From positions 1 through 64,000 of the forward strand of contig PBSM01000098.1 in the NCBI GenBank assembly GCA_002726245.1: DNA of 64,000 nt, in the 5' to 3' direction. Below are positions 27,801-36,238 of the stretch, in pieces; position 1 is the first letter of the stretch, and each line of letters begins with the position of its first letter. Under the pieces are notes generated by a model that was not told where the DNA came from, ran no database searches, and was given only the letters and a program-made list of their open reading frames with translations. The stretch comes from Planctomycetaceae bacterium. Lineage in GTDB: Bacteria > Planctomycetota > Planctomycetia > Pirellulales > Pirellulaceae. Made by a program: the position numbers and the translations under genes.

Positions 27801-29798
27801 GAGTGGCGAACCCGCGTTGTCAGCGTTCAATAGCGCGCTCAGTTCGGCGACGCGTTGCAGCACCGAATCTAAACCTGGCTGCCTTGCGTCAAGTTGCTCG
27901 CGCTGACTGAACCAGAACGCAAGATGCGGAAGTCGGCTCCAGACGTGGTCGCGCAGCACGTATGCCTGTGACACTTCGACAAGACGTTGCCGCGCTTTGG
28001 CTCCATCTTCGGCACGGCACTGCGCAAGGTTTGCGCGCGCTCGTGCCAGCGAAGCATCATCGCCAATGAACAAGTCATCGAGTGCCTCGCGCCGGCGCTG
28101 ATCGACGACTGCCAGCAGCGGCTGTACCCAATAATGCACGCGTTCGTCAACCGGTGCGGCGGTTCGTTCCGCGATCTGCTGAGTGTGCATCGCTTCGCGC
28201 AACGCGGCTCGCAACGCGCTGGACCAGCTTGCCGAGTCAGCGACGTCAGCGTGCTGTAGAACTAACTTGACCAACTGGATTTCCTGCAAGTCCTCGATCG
28301 GTGCCCCATCGACATCATTGTGTCGGCCGCTTTCCTCAATCAGACGCACCGCGTCTCGCAATTGGAGTCCACCCGGCTCGGTAGGACTTTCCAGTAGCCA
28401 TCGCGACGCAACATTCGCGGCCTCCAGATACGGGAGCGAGAAGGTCTGCTCTTTGCCCTCCTCATCCTTCGGCCAACCGCCGGCGTCCAGCCACTCGGCG
28501 AGCACTTTCTCGACGCTGCCTTCAGGATCAAAGCCGCCCTCGAACTGTGCCGCCAGCGGCAGTGAGAAGCCACGCAGTTCGTCAGGCAACGTCGGTTTGG
28601 CAGCGTCGCTCATCAGCGAAGCGATGTTCTTGATCGTCTCGGAGTATTCGGCTCCGTACGCGCTGCCGGCGAGCAGCAGTTGCTCGGCTCGCAGCAGTTC
28701 CGCTTCGAGCGTCGCGAGCCCGATTGGATCGTATCGCCGCAAGTCCGTGTCACGAGCAAACTTCTCGTAGCGTGTCCACAATGGCCACACGTCTTGGCGC
28801 CACGCGGACGATAACTGGGCGATGCGTTCATCGCCCGAACCGCTCCCGGTCGGACCGCTTCCGGCGCTCACGAGTTTGATGTCCTGCTCCGTCGTGGGGG
28901 TGGGGAGCAGCAGCGGCGTCTGGCGGCTGGAGCGGTTATTGCTGACCCAGCCATCGACGTGCGAGCTGACGAAATCATAGAACTCGAGTAACGACACGCC
29001 GCCCCGGCGATCTTTGTCGGCGGCCGCGCTGAAACCGGTGGCCACGAAATGTCCGAAGATCGAACCGCCTCGCTCCGGCGCGCTCCAGGCGAGTTGTCCA
29101 GAAGCACGATCGGTGACGACGAAAACCTTGCTGTGGTTGCGAAGCTCCTCGGCGACTCGATCGGGAAACGAGTTGTAGAGCACGCCCAACGACCAGTTCG
29201 CGTCGATCTTGCCGCTGTCAAGCAACACGACTTTCACCGCGTTCGGACGCTCCGAATCGAGTAGCTTGAATAACTCCGAGATCGGAAACCACGTCGATTC
29301 GTCCAACGGCTTCGAATCGCTCAGCAGTAGGCAGGCTTTGCCTTGGCTGTCAACGACGCCGTGAGCGCTGAGATAAACCGTGATCAGTTCTTGACTAACG
29401 AAACCGCGTCCGGGATGGAGATTCTCCTTCAAATGCCTCTTGATCGCTTCGCGGCTGATCTGATCAGACTTTGCAGCCATGAGCTTGATGTTACGCGTAT
29501 TCGTGCCTGCCAACCGTGCAGCGTCTTCGCTGACGTAAGCGTTCGGCGGGATCGGACTCTCGTAGGAAACGACCCCGAGCACGACTAGGGGCATGTCGCG
29601 AGGGATGATCAGGACGACAATGATGAAGCCGGCCAGCAAGCTGACGGTCACCAAGCCCAGAGCCACCAGGCGCGTGCGATGGCGAGAGGTGCCAGTTTTC
29701 GCGGCTGGCTGTTTACGGCTCTGCCAACCCTTTCCGCCAGAAGCGGCGGCACCACGCGTTTTGCCGCCGCGCCGCCAACCTTGTCGCGACTCGTCCAT
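24876..29798 (-). CDS. Giant single-pass protein: caspase-like fold lacking Cys, plus VWA domain
   Basis: A 1640-aa protein with a basic N-terminus, one membrane segment (about 43-65) and a large outer part. Residues 70-320 have the caspase/C14 fold: VYLSAHGVVD with His146 in place, but VLLDSGKIDA has Gly196 where the catalytic Cys (as in DTCHSG) should be, so proteolysis is unlikely. A long helical region follows (330-1000). Then a VWA domain (about 1075-1310) with a complete metal site (FIVDCSLSMN, and VLITDGND later), and C-terminal beta-sandwich domains. Residues 1-450 are paralogous to the 1594-aa protein at 31225. It likely acts as an adhesion or scaffold protein in the envelope. The terminator at 29847-29880 lies just upstream of its start and separates it from the HEAT gene. 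Confidence 0.88.
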   Translation of the reverse strand: MDESRQGWRRGGKTRGAAASGGKGWQSRKQPAAKTGTSRHRTRLVALGLVTVSLLAGFIIVVLIIPRDMPLVVLGVVSYESPIPPNAYVSEDAARLAGTNTRNIKLMAAKSDQISREAIKRHLKENLHPGRGFVSQELITVYLSAHGVVDSQGKACLLLSDSKPLDESTWFPISELFKLLDSERPNAVKVVLLDSGKIDANWSLGVLYNSFPDRVAEELRNHSKVFVVTDRASGQLAWSAPERGGSIFGHFVATGFSAAADKDRRGGVSLLEFYDFVSSHVDGWVSNNRSSRQTPLLLPTPTTEQDIKLVSAGSGPTGSGSGDERIAQLSSAWRQDVWPLWTRYEKFARDTDLRRYDPIGLATLEAELLRAEQLLLAGSAYGAEYSETIKNIASLMSDAAKPTLPDELRGFSLPLAAQFEGGFDPEGSVEKVLAEWLDAGGWPKDEEGKEQTFSLPYLEAANVASRWLLESPTEPGGLQLRDAVRLIEESGRHNDVDGAPIEDLQEIQLVKLVLQHADVADSASWSSALRAALREAMHTQQIAERTAAPVDERVHYWVQPLLAVVDQRRREALDDLFIGDDASLARARANLAQCRAEDGAKARQRLVEVSQAYVLRDHVWSRLPHLAFWFSQREQLDARQPGLDSVLQRVAELSALLNADNAGSPLDFGDQHQSIIEDLREASDGLEQEFGNHVASLLKASPASGTLLKAHHVLRAPLANARDREDLFLDKYLASMELDKESSAAGDAPNTEAPKLTRWPSHPAVVIARPDKSIATTESAEEEGDSVAWFDAQGGLVRDALREIGKTKSQLQKETEDLLRSEDADATARRTRSGVARADELARSAAALLGQRPWPPAADPTRRLRHVDRHYQLLWHSHRSLKDFWGPTKSLRNLPYFANVADAYLDGAKLLAPSSAVLGHGNELDLRRLRDDRVTATGIEVSAESELKCYDAEETRPHDFTIDWKQKTPLGRAAVFITGGAGSKLFPVLDGVSQVRRRAQEVDERASKVEQRLELAKPADRTELPLAARVLFRGHEQSQRFTAKWPRHTMPVRAEYTHPQEAKVTVEGDAERIGHIMFIVDCSLSMNERGKMTRAIDSLSRVLDELGNQANYAIGLRAYGRQSGFILPTDGGNDYQKDGNGNYLVRRLKPDGEYEVVSNDDPVGLHPDDDADDLLEPMALRKNQANAIRERIKDLRPNGVTPLYRALTNSLKTDFVGRNAVRDEGNTKHIVLITDGNDLFSKRKALGKTPTQTSAADVHSAWERSGSDVQVHIIFMDPPAQVAAELKEIPEKTGGIYKGANEAAALVQGIRQAIGLVEFSVDQPGSSNPDTPKYRLGETAKVTGLRQDYEVRIHGAPAGQQPTRKIYLDGGEKIKLIYEHPLNRVPRLMFPIEDPDAAYSDAPVVPGRDRQASQHEFVIRAHRPEVQGMDVDFSITVQDVTGTSERDRRTEHFTPPIRQVWCEITPVVGDTALTDQRYYFGDVDTVLDQPVPKLRFHAKDWLGAATNAQMKVWFRFDPFRRTPTGFEGETIEDSGKSRSFSVPGLEGVKFDASGQKLSIDEPYRLTIHETNTSLGTAAIIVSPAADAISHTYYSFGPAGSVAKHVYEFERPLRASIDVLTSSQFKKNLISVPQLEVIVKE

Positions 29799-29846
29799 CG
29801 CCAGCTCCCTTCCAACGGAGGATGTTCTAGCTCTGGCTCAATATAC

Positions 29847-29880
29847 AAAAAAAAGGAGCGTGCGGAACTCACCGCACGCT
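29847..29880 (-). terminator. Rho-independent terminator of the HEAT-repeat gene
   Basis: On the minus strand, AGCGTGCGG (29880-29872) pairs perfectly with CCGCACGCT (29865-29857) around a 6-nt loop, followed by CC and eight T (29854-29847). It is a textbook intrinsic terminator, 37 nt after the stop of the HEAT gene, so the 1640-aa gene that starts at 29798 needs its own promoter. Confidence 0.92.
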
Positions 29881-29917
29881 AAGGAAGAAGATGTCTCAAA
29901 GTTGGTTGGCCGGTAGA

Positions 29918-31042
29918 TCAGTCGTCAGAACGAACAACCAGCGTACCGGGGCTAAGCGTCGCTAGTTCGAGATTGCCGAGAGGACGCACCAACGCCGTCT
30001 GATTATAAACCGCGAAGACTTCCAGCCTACCAGCCAAACGATAACCGTAATCCGTCGAACTCCAGACCTTGAGGCGTTCGCCCTGAATCGGATGTTCGTT
30101 GCCACGGAAACGCACTTTGCCGATGTTTTGTTCAGGATCGATGAGCATCGCAATACTCTGCGGATCCTCGGTAGACGAACGTGACGCTTGCTGCGGCTGA
30201 ACACGGGTCGTCGTCGAGTTCAACAGTTGGGCCGTGCGACGGCTGGATGTTTGCCTGCGAAGCGAGTTCTCAGCAGTTGGAGACGTCTCTCGAGGAGTGA
30301 AAGCCTCTTGGTTCTCCGGGCTGGGCGGCGTGGGCAAAGACTCGTCCGTCGATTCAACGCCCTCGAGTGAAGGTGCTTCCAGAGTGCCCTCAACCGGCAG
30401 CGGTTCGGTGTAGACCGGGGCGCCAACATTGGGGCAGCAAACGCTCAAGGCGCTCGTCGCTGCCTCTCGAACGCGTTCGGATGGCTCCAAGTAGCAGCCG
30501 CTTTCGTCGAGTTCGTAAGCGATCTGGGCGAGCATCTCGCTGACTTCCTTGCCGCAGCAGTTCCTCTGGCTGCAATTGGCACAACACTCACCGGACGCCG
30601 CTTCTTCGATGGCTTCAATCGATGCCAGTCGCACGTCCTCGGTGCAGTCCGTCATGGCAGCGATCAGTGCCTTGGTGATCTTCTTGTCCTTGTCATAACA
30701 ACCGCAGCCAATACTAGCGAGATACTTGATCGCTTTGATCTTCTGTGGCTTCAGATCTTCGGCCTGTTTGACTTCCGCAGCGGCCTTGATCGCTTCAACC
30801 GGCGACTCAAGGTTCTTTGGATCGGCCAGATGTAATAACTGCGGTTTAGCTTCCATGCCCGGGCGGTTGCCACGGCGGTTGAACATCTGAGCGTTGAGCT
30901 TCTGGGCAGCTTGTGGGATTCCCAGGAAACTCCAAAGCGTCGGTGCTGCTGGCGGTGGAGTTGGGATTTGTGCCGTCAACCGAGTCTGCGAACTAATCGC
31001 AAAGACGGAAACGATCACTAACGCAATGATGGGGAATCTCAT
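29918..31042 (-). CDS. Secreted HEAT-repeat protein with Cys-rich segments
   Basis: A 374-aa exported protein. Two ATGs (31051, 31042) are possible; AAGGA has better spacing to 31042, giving the signal peptide MRFPIIALVIVSVFAISSQT. The mature protein opens with a proline-rich linker, then helical HEAT-like repeats (about 80-230) such as KIKAIKYLASIGCG, then ALIAAMTDCTEDVRLASIEA with Cys clusters (CCANC, NCCGKE). The C-terminal part is low-complexity and acidic, then a small beta domain. This architecture is a common planctomycete envelope family of unknown role. It lies between the two giant caspase-fold genes, in the same direction, and ends at the terminator at 29847-29880. Confidence 0.82.
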   Translation of the reverse strand: MRFPIIALVIVSVFAISSQTRLTAQIPTPPPAAPTLWSFLGIPQAAQKLNAQMFNRRGNRPGMEAKPQLLHLADPKNLESPVEAIKAAAEVKQAEDLKPQKIKAIKYLASIGCGCYDKDKKITKALIAAMTDCTEDVRLASIEAIEEAASGECCANCSQRNCCGKEVSEMLAQIAYELDESGCYLEPSERVREAATSALSVCCPNVGAPVYTEPLPVEGTLEAPSLEGVESTDESLPTPPSPENQEAFTPRETSPTAENSLRRQTSSRRTAQLLNSTTTRVQPQQASRSSTEDPQSIAMLIDPEQNIGKVRFRGNEHPIQGERLKVWSSTDYGYRLAGRLEVFAVYNQTALVRPLGNLELATLSPGTLVVRSDD

Positions 31043-31224
31043 CAGTTTCATCCTTGAATTACTGCCGGGGGCGCAATCGCCTAGTCCTTTTGTTCGGCAT
31101 ACCCTCAACAGAGCTACAGCTTTTTGAGAGTCACGGCCAGCCCACGCTGCAGTTCCAATCCCGCTAATCGCTACAACCGTTAAAGTTTACCGGCGCAGAA
31201 TGGCTACATACACCCCAGCCTGCC

Positions 31225-34200
31225 CTATTTCAAACTGAGGTCCGCCTTCAAAGGTCCCGGCTTGTTGACCTGAACAAGCTTGTCCGCCTTCTTGGTGTTG
31301 CCACCCTTTTTGAGTTCCGCGCGGACAATGTACTCGCCAGCCGGCACTTGCTTGAACACGTATCGGTTTTCCATAAGTTCCTGAGGCGGGAATCCAGGGA
31401 CTTCCTTCCCTTCTTTCGTGAGCAGTTGCACGGATGTGAAGAGGCGATCGCCCACCGACGAAAACTGAACTGTTCCCGATATCGTGGCCAAGACAGGCAC
31501 CTTGACCTTCTTCTTGATTCGGATGGGAGTCTGATAGACTCGGCTGGTGAGGTTCACACGATCATCAACCTGAATCGCCAGGAAGTACTCACCCTCGTCC
31601 ATTCCAGCGGTATCGACATTGAACCGCAGGCGAATCATGTCGCCTCGCCTGACTGGTGGCCCGAGGAGAGCTGCTGTGAGTGGCTTTTCGACGGGCTGCT
31701 GGCGAGAGACCGAAAACCAATAACGCACGTCTGAAATTCCAGACAACTCATCCGCTTCCACTTCAACGCCTTGCTTGCTCTCCAGGTCGAGCTGCGCGGG
31801 AACAACCACTTTCTGGATGACCGGCGGGGTACCGTCAAAGATGACTGGAATAGCCTGGCTCGATTCGGGCCGGCGTCGATCGACGGTGAGTTCGCCGATC
31901 AGGATCAGTGCCTCATCGCGATCGCGTGGCTTGATGTCGATGAACTGCTCTTGCATCTGCATGCTAAGCTGAACAACACCGTTGTCACCGATCCCTAACA
32001 AGCACGTACGGAGATATCGGTCACTGTAGTCGATTCCCTGCCGCTCGCCGTCAATCAGCAGCTCAACGGCGTCCCCACGGTCCGGGCGCAGCCCTTCGAC
32101 GGGTGCGTCGAGATGGAAGTGCACGCGCAGCGCATCGACCGGCATGGCAATAATCACCGGCTGCTTGCGTTCTAGAAAGACCTCGCCCTTGGCAGGTTTA
32201 GCACCAGGAGCCGGGCCATCCAAGTAGATGTTGTCGCTGCCAGCGATTGGTCTCGTCGGAATGTGAAAAACTTGTGGCGTCCCCGGAATCGAAAGCTTGG
32301 TGATGGCGATGCTCCGGCGTTCGATCCGAGTTTCCTCGCCATCAAGCCTCTCCGCCGACTGGCGACATGGGACACGGAACGAGAGGACCCTGGGGCACCC
32401 ATTCACGCCGATATAGACTTCCCGTGTGATGCCGTCGGGTTCAATATCGATATACAGTCTGGCCTTGTGTTCGTCTCCTGGCTCCAAGATGACGCCGTCG
32501 ATTCTGCGTTTGGTACCGTCGGGAAAATCAGGTTTCGTATCCCAGGTCAGACTCAAACCATCCGGAGGAAAATGCTTGTCGAGATCGGGCTGTCCAGTCA
32601 CCTCGACGACAACCCGACCGGACTCGTACCAGGAATCGGCAGCGACGTAACGATGCAATGGCGTCGGTTCAATCTCGATCCACTTCACCCACGACTTACC
32701 GGTTTCGTCTCGTAGGACACAGACGATCCCTTGGCCCGCATCCTTGAGCTTTGGCGGAAGAGCAGGCTTCGCCGGGGCACTTGCGGGCGGTGGGGTTGCC
32801 GGAGGAGAGGCCGCAGGCGCTTTGAAGGGGAGTACCACGGACTCGTCCACCGCAACCTCGACTTCGGCCTCAGCGACAAGGTCGAGTTGGTTCAGATCAA
32901 GCGAATTCGCTGGCTCGCGGAATAGTTTCCTTCGACGCTCCTTGCTGATTGCGCCGTGCTTCCGCTCCGCGTTTCGCCCTCGCTTGACCAGATACAGCTC
33001 GGATCGAATCGTCCTCGGCTCGCCCGATTCGTTGTGTGCGCGCAACTGAAACTCGGTGACTTGTGGTTCCGGGAGATTGGCGGGGAACACGCCCAACGTC
33101 AGCGAGCTGTCTTGTTCTTGCTGCACGTTCTGTGACCGCGTCGATAGCCTTAAGACTTCGAGGCTAATCTGATCCGGCCGCGGCAGTGTAAACGCGAGGG
33201 TCAACCTCTGGTCGAGTTGCTCACTGGCGTCCGACCAGACGGTTACATTGGTGGTCTCGCGGCCGGGTAACTGAGTGACGCCGGGCTTCGCTCGAACCTC
33301 GTAGACGATCGTCTGCTCGTACGATCCGGACTTCTTCTCCGGTGGTCCTGGCCGCTCGCGAGTTACCTGAAGCAAGGCACCATCGACCTGTATCTTGAGC
33401 GGCTCCGTCGCGTCTTTCTCCCGCGTCGCACGAATCGTGAGAACAAGTTGACGGTTCTCGTTCAGCTTGAGATCGAACTCTGTTCGATTCTGCGCTTCGG
33501 CGATCTCGACCTTCACTTCGGGTTCGTACTTCAAATGGAGTTGAAGTGGAGGACGCTCGTCAAGTTGACTATTCCTTGGATCATCGACGTCGCGATAATC
33601 CACGATGTGAACCGCGAAATCCCTCGCGGCGCTATCAAGAATTGAACTCGGAAGGGACTCGAAACACTCCGCGAACTGTACGCCCACGCTCCGATACGTC
33701 TCCCATAGCTCCACTTCCGAATCCTCAGCATTGGTCAGCTCGTACGCTTTGGCTAGTTCAGCGGCGAGGCTCTTCGCGCTCTGATGATCCACTCCTAACG
33801 CGAGTTCGACGAGCCGCAACTCCAGCTCGCAATGAGCATGCAAACGCTGCCATTGCTGTGACGTGACCGACAGGTCTTGCCGTGCGTCTGGCACCGTCCG
33901 GTCACCTGGCTCGTCGGGCTTCGTTTCGACCAAGCCTCGAACCAGTTGCATTCGCCGTTCGGCATCGAGCAACGGCGTCGCCAGAAGGCGTTCCGCAATG
34001 ATCGGGTTGCCACGATCGTCATCCTCCCACAAGTCGTTGTCGAGCGCGATTCGCAGCGACAGCGTCTGGTCGAGTTGCGTACTAACTTGTTCAAGCCTGT
34101 ACTCGTCGCTGTAATTGAGTTGAGGCATCGTGCGCAGCGAGCTTAGCGTCGTTGCGAGACGAACCGTTGATTTCACGTAGTCATCCAAACGCTGGTGCTG

Positions 34201-36009
34201 ACTGGAAGCGTTCGACAAACTCTGGTGGGCGCGAGCATGCCAGCGGACGTAATAGGGAAGCGAATAAGCAAGCAAGTCGAAGTCACGAGCCTGGTTTCCG
34301 AGCTTCACAACTTCAGGAGCCTCCCGAAGTTTGAACTTTTCTTCGGCTTCTAGCTGCATCTCGGCGTATTGATCCCAGGCCTTCAACAACCGAGTCAGGA
34401 TCGAGCGGTCGTTTGCTGACGAGCGTCTCGAACGCCCCGACGAAATCGCGGCGTCCAGCGAAGTGAGCGTGTTGATCAGGTCCTCAACACTCGTGATGTT
34501 TTTCGCCGAAGGAAGAACGGGCTGGGCTTCGCCCTCGTCCGTTGCTGGGTCTGGCTGGTCGAAGACGGGGTCAGCCAGGACTTGCCGTTCCACGAACAAC
34601 AGCTCCGCCTCCAACACTCGCCACAAGTGCGGCGCGAAGGTTATCGGAGTCACATCGTGTGTCGTTGGATCTTGGATGGCGTCTCGCAAACGCCAAGCCG
34701 TCTCCAACAATGACAGAAGTTGTTCTTGAGGCGTCAGCTTGGCCGGAGCCGCTTCCTCGGCAGGCGGTGACTCTGACTCCAGATCCGCCCCAGCTTCCGC
34801 TTTTTCCGACGGCGATTTCGCCACATTCGCTTCGTTAGAATCGGGTGGCTGCTTCGCGGCGACTGGTTCTTCTTTTGGCTCGTTGCTTGCTTCAGCGGAG
34901 CCTTCTTTGGCTCCCGTGGCCGTTTGCATCAACGCCAACGCAGGCCCTCGGCCAGCCGTCAACGAGCGCCAAGCAACTTTGTCGCCTTGCTCTTCGCCGT
35001 TCGTTTCGCCTTCCTTCTCCTCGGTTGCTTCGGCGGGCTCTGGGGCCGGCGGTTTTACTTTTCGGGTGGACGTCGTCAAACGAAGCTGATCGGTGTTCAA
35101 GTCTGCCGACGGCGGGACGTACCCAATGCCAGCTTGTAATAGGACGGGAGTCTGTTCAACTCCCAACCTCGAATCGATCGAAGTTGCACAGCCGGCGCGA
35201 ACGTACTCGTACAATTCGTAGAGAGTGACAAAGCCGCTACCATCGCCGACGCCCTGGCGGTCGGCAGCCCCTGTCAATCCGTCGGCCAAGTACTTCCCGA
35301 ACAGGCTCTGCCAATCCCCGTAGGAAGTCCTGCTAACTTGGAACGGTCCCGAAGGAAGCAGCACGAAGAGGTTGGAATCCTTGTCGAGCTTCTTCACCTC
35401 AGCTTCGACCAAGCGAACGAACTCATTCACGACCATCCCCAACCGTGGGTCGATGTCCACGCTGGTCGAATCGAGCACGAGCAGCTTCACCCCCACACCA
35501 GCATCCGCGACCTTCGCCAGGAGGTCGGAGACGGCGTGCCGTCCTTGGGAAGCCGCGCCGGGAGTGAGATAGTCGCTGTGCGTCAAATAGGCGTTGCCGG
35601 CGTGTGAGATCCCAGGGGCATTGATGTACAGAATCAGATTATCGTACGACTTGCTCAGCAAGGTCTGTGCTTTCGGTCCAACCTGATCGGCGAAGTCCAA
35701 GTTGTCTCGAATGTCGGTCCAGACGTCGCGCGTGCGCAGGGTTTTCACATCGAGCAAATGCTGGACGTCATTGCGCGCGAAAGGTGTTGTCGCGACACGA
35801 CGGTTGGCGGGTACTTCGATAACCGCCAGATGCGAGTTTCGGTAGCCGGATCGCCACATCGCCCAAAACAAGAGTCCACCCAATCCCACCAGCAGCAGCG
35901 TTAGGAAGACGAGATACGGCTTCTTCGATCCCGTGGCTTTCGATGAGGACTTGGCGTATCGCCACGATTGGCGACCCTCTTTCCCGTCACCGCGTGCCCT
36001 GGGGCCCAT
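31225..36009 (-). CDS. Giant single-pass protein with degenerate caspase-like fold and beta-sandwich C-terminus
   Basis: A 1594-aa protein with an N-terminal cytoplasmic tail, one membrane segment (about 31-51) and a large outer region. Residues 60-310 align with the caspase-like part of the 1640-aa protein, but both catalytic positions are lost: LYINAPGIS has Pro132 at the His site, and LVLDSTSVD has Thr182 at the Cys site. A proline/glutamate-rich linker (about 320-430) and a helical region with a shared LEAELL-type segment follow, then several Ig-like beta domains to the end (LVQVNKPGPLKADLSLK). There is no VWA domain. It is the closest gene to the FHA/T6SS block and may be a periplasmic partner of it. 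That role is inferred only from position and topology. Confidence 0.85.
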   Translation of the reverse strand: MGPRARGDGKEGRQSWRYAKSSSKATGSKKPYLVFLTLLLVGLGGLLFWAMWRSGYRNSHLAVIEVPANRRVATTPFARNDVQHLLDVKTLRTRDVWTDIRDNLDFADQVGPKAQTLLSKSYDNLILYINAPGISHAGNAYLTHSDYLTPGAASQGRHAVSDLLAKVADAGVGVKLLVLDSTSVDIDPRLGMVVNEFVRLVEAEVKKLDKDSNLFVLLPSGPFQVSRTSYGDWQSLFGKYLADGLTGAADRQGVGDGSGFVTLYELYEYVRAGCATSIDSRLGVEQTPVLLQAGIGYVPPSADLNTDQLRLTTSTRKVKPPAPEPAEATEEKEGETNGEEQGDKVAWRSLTAGRGPALALMQTATGAKEGSAEASNEPKEEPVAAKQPPDSNEANVAKSPSEKAEAGADLESESPPAEEAAPAKLTPQEQLLSLLETAWRLRDAIQDPTTHDVTPITFAPHLWRVLEAELLFVERQVLADPVFDQPDPATDEGEAQPVLPSAKNITSVEDLINTLTSLDAAISSGRSRRSSANDRSILTRLLKAWDQYAEMQLEAEEKFKLREAPEVVKLGNQARDFDLLAYSLPYYVRWHARAHQSLSNASSQHQRLDDYVKSTVRLATTLSSLRTMPQLNYSDEYRLEQVSTQLDQTLSLRIALDNDLWEDDDRGNPIIAERLLATPLLDAERRMQLVRGLVETKPDEPGDRTVPDARQDLSVTSQQWQRLHAHCELELRLVELALGVDHQSAKSLAAELAKAYELTNAEDSEVELWETYRSVGVQFAECFESLPSSILDSAARDFAVHIVDYRDVDDPRNSQLDERPPLQLHLKYEPEVKVEIAEAQNRTEFDLKLNENRQLVLTIRATREKDATEPLKIQVDGALLQVTRERPGPPEKKSGSYEQTIVYEVRAKPGVTQLPGRETTNVTVWSDASEQLDQRLTLAFTLPRPDQISLEVLRLSTRSQNVQQEQDSSLTLGVFPANLPEPQVTEFQLRAHNESGEPRTIRSELYLVKRGRNAERKHGAISKERRRKLFREPANSLDLNQLDLVAEAEVEVAVDESVVLPFKAPAASPPATPPPASAPAKPALPPKLKDAGQGIVCVLRDETGKSWVKWIEIEPTPLHRYVAADSWYESGRVVVEVTGQPDLDKHFPPDGLSLTWDTKPDFPDGTKRRIDGVILEPGDEHKARLYIDIEPDGITREVYIGVNGCPRVLSFRVPCRQSAERLDGEETRIERRSIAITKLSIPGTPQVFHIPTRPIAGSDNIYLDGPAPGAKPAKGEVFLERKQPVIIAMPVDALRVHFHLDAPVEGLRPDRGDAVELLIDGERQGIDYSDRYLRTCLLGIGDNGVVQLSMQMQEQFIDIKPRDRDEALILIGELTVDRRRPESSQAIPVIFDGTPPVIQKVVVPAQLDLESKQGVEVEADELSGISDVRYWFSVSRQQPVEKPLTAALLGPPVRRGDMIRLRFNVDTAGMDEGEYFLAIQVDDRVNLTSRVYQTPIRIKKKVKVPVLATISGTVQFSSVGDRLFTSVQLLTKEGKEVPGFPPQELMENRYVFKQVPAGEYIVRAELKKGGNTKKADKLVQVNKPGPLKADLSLK

Positions 36010-36043
36010 ATCGTTCTCTCCACCGTCGGCAAGCGTAGCTAGT

Positions 36044-36217
36044 TGGACAGCGCCACTTTGAAGCGTGATAGCATCTGCAAAGTCCTGTAATCAAATCGTT
36101 TAACCCGTTGCCGCAGGCGAGGCATCGCAGCAGCATCACCTCGCCTACGGCAACGGGTTAAACGACTGACAGGAAACGACTTATGCATGCAAGCCTCTTT
36201 CAAAGTGGCGCTGTCCA
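36044..36217. repeat. Large imperfect palindrome (foldback/MITE-like element)
   Basis: Perfect 19-bp terminal inverted repeats lie at 36044-36062 and 36199-36217 (TGGACAGCGCCACTTTGAA on the left). Inside them, 36096-36122 pairs with 36139-36165 over 27 nt with one mismatch (the arm includes CGTTTAACCCGTTGCCG). The intervening parts are also partly complementary, so almost the whole 174 bp can fold on itself. It fills the gap between the 1594-aa gene and the FHA gene. No target-site duplication was evident, and frames crossing it are artefacts. Confidence 0.85.
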
Positions 36218-36238
36218 CCATGTCAGGACTTTCTAATT

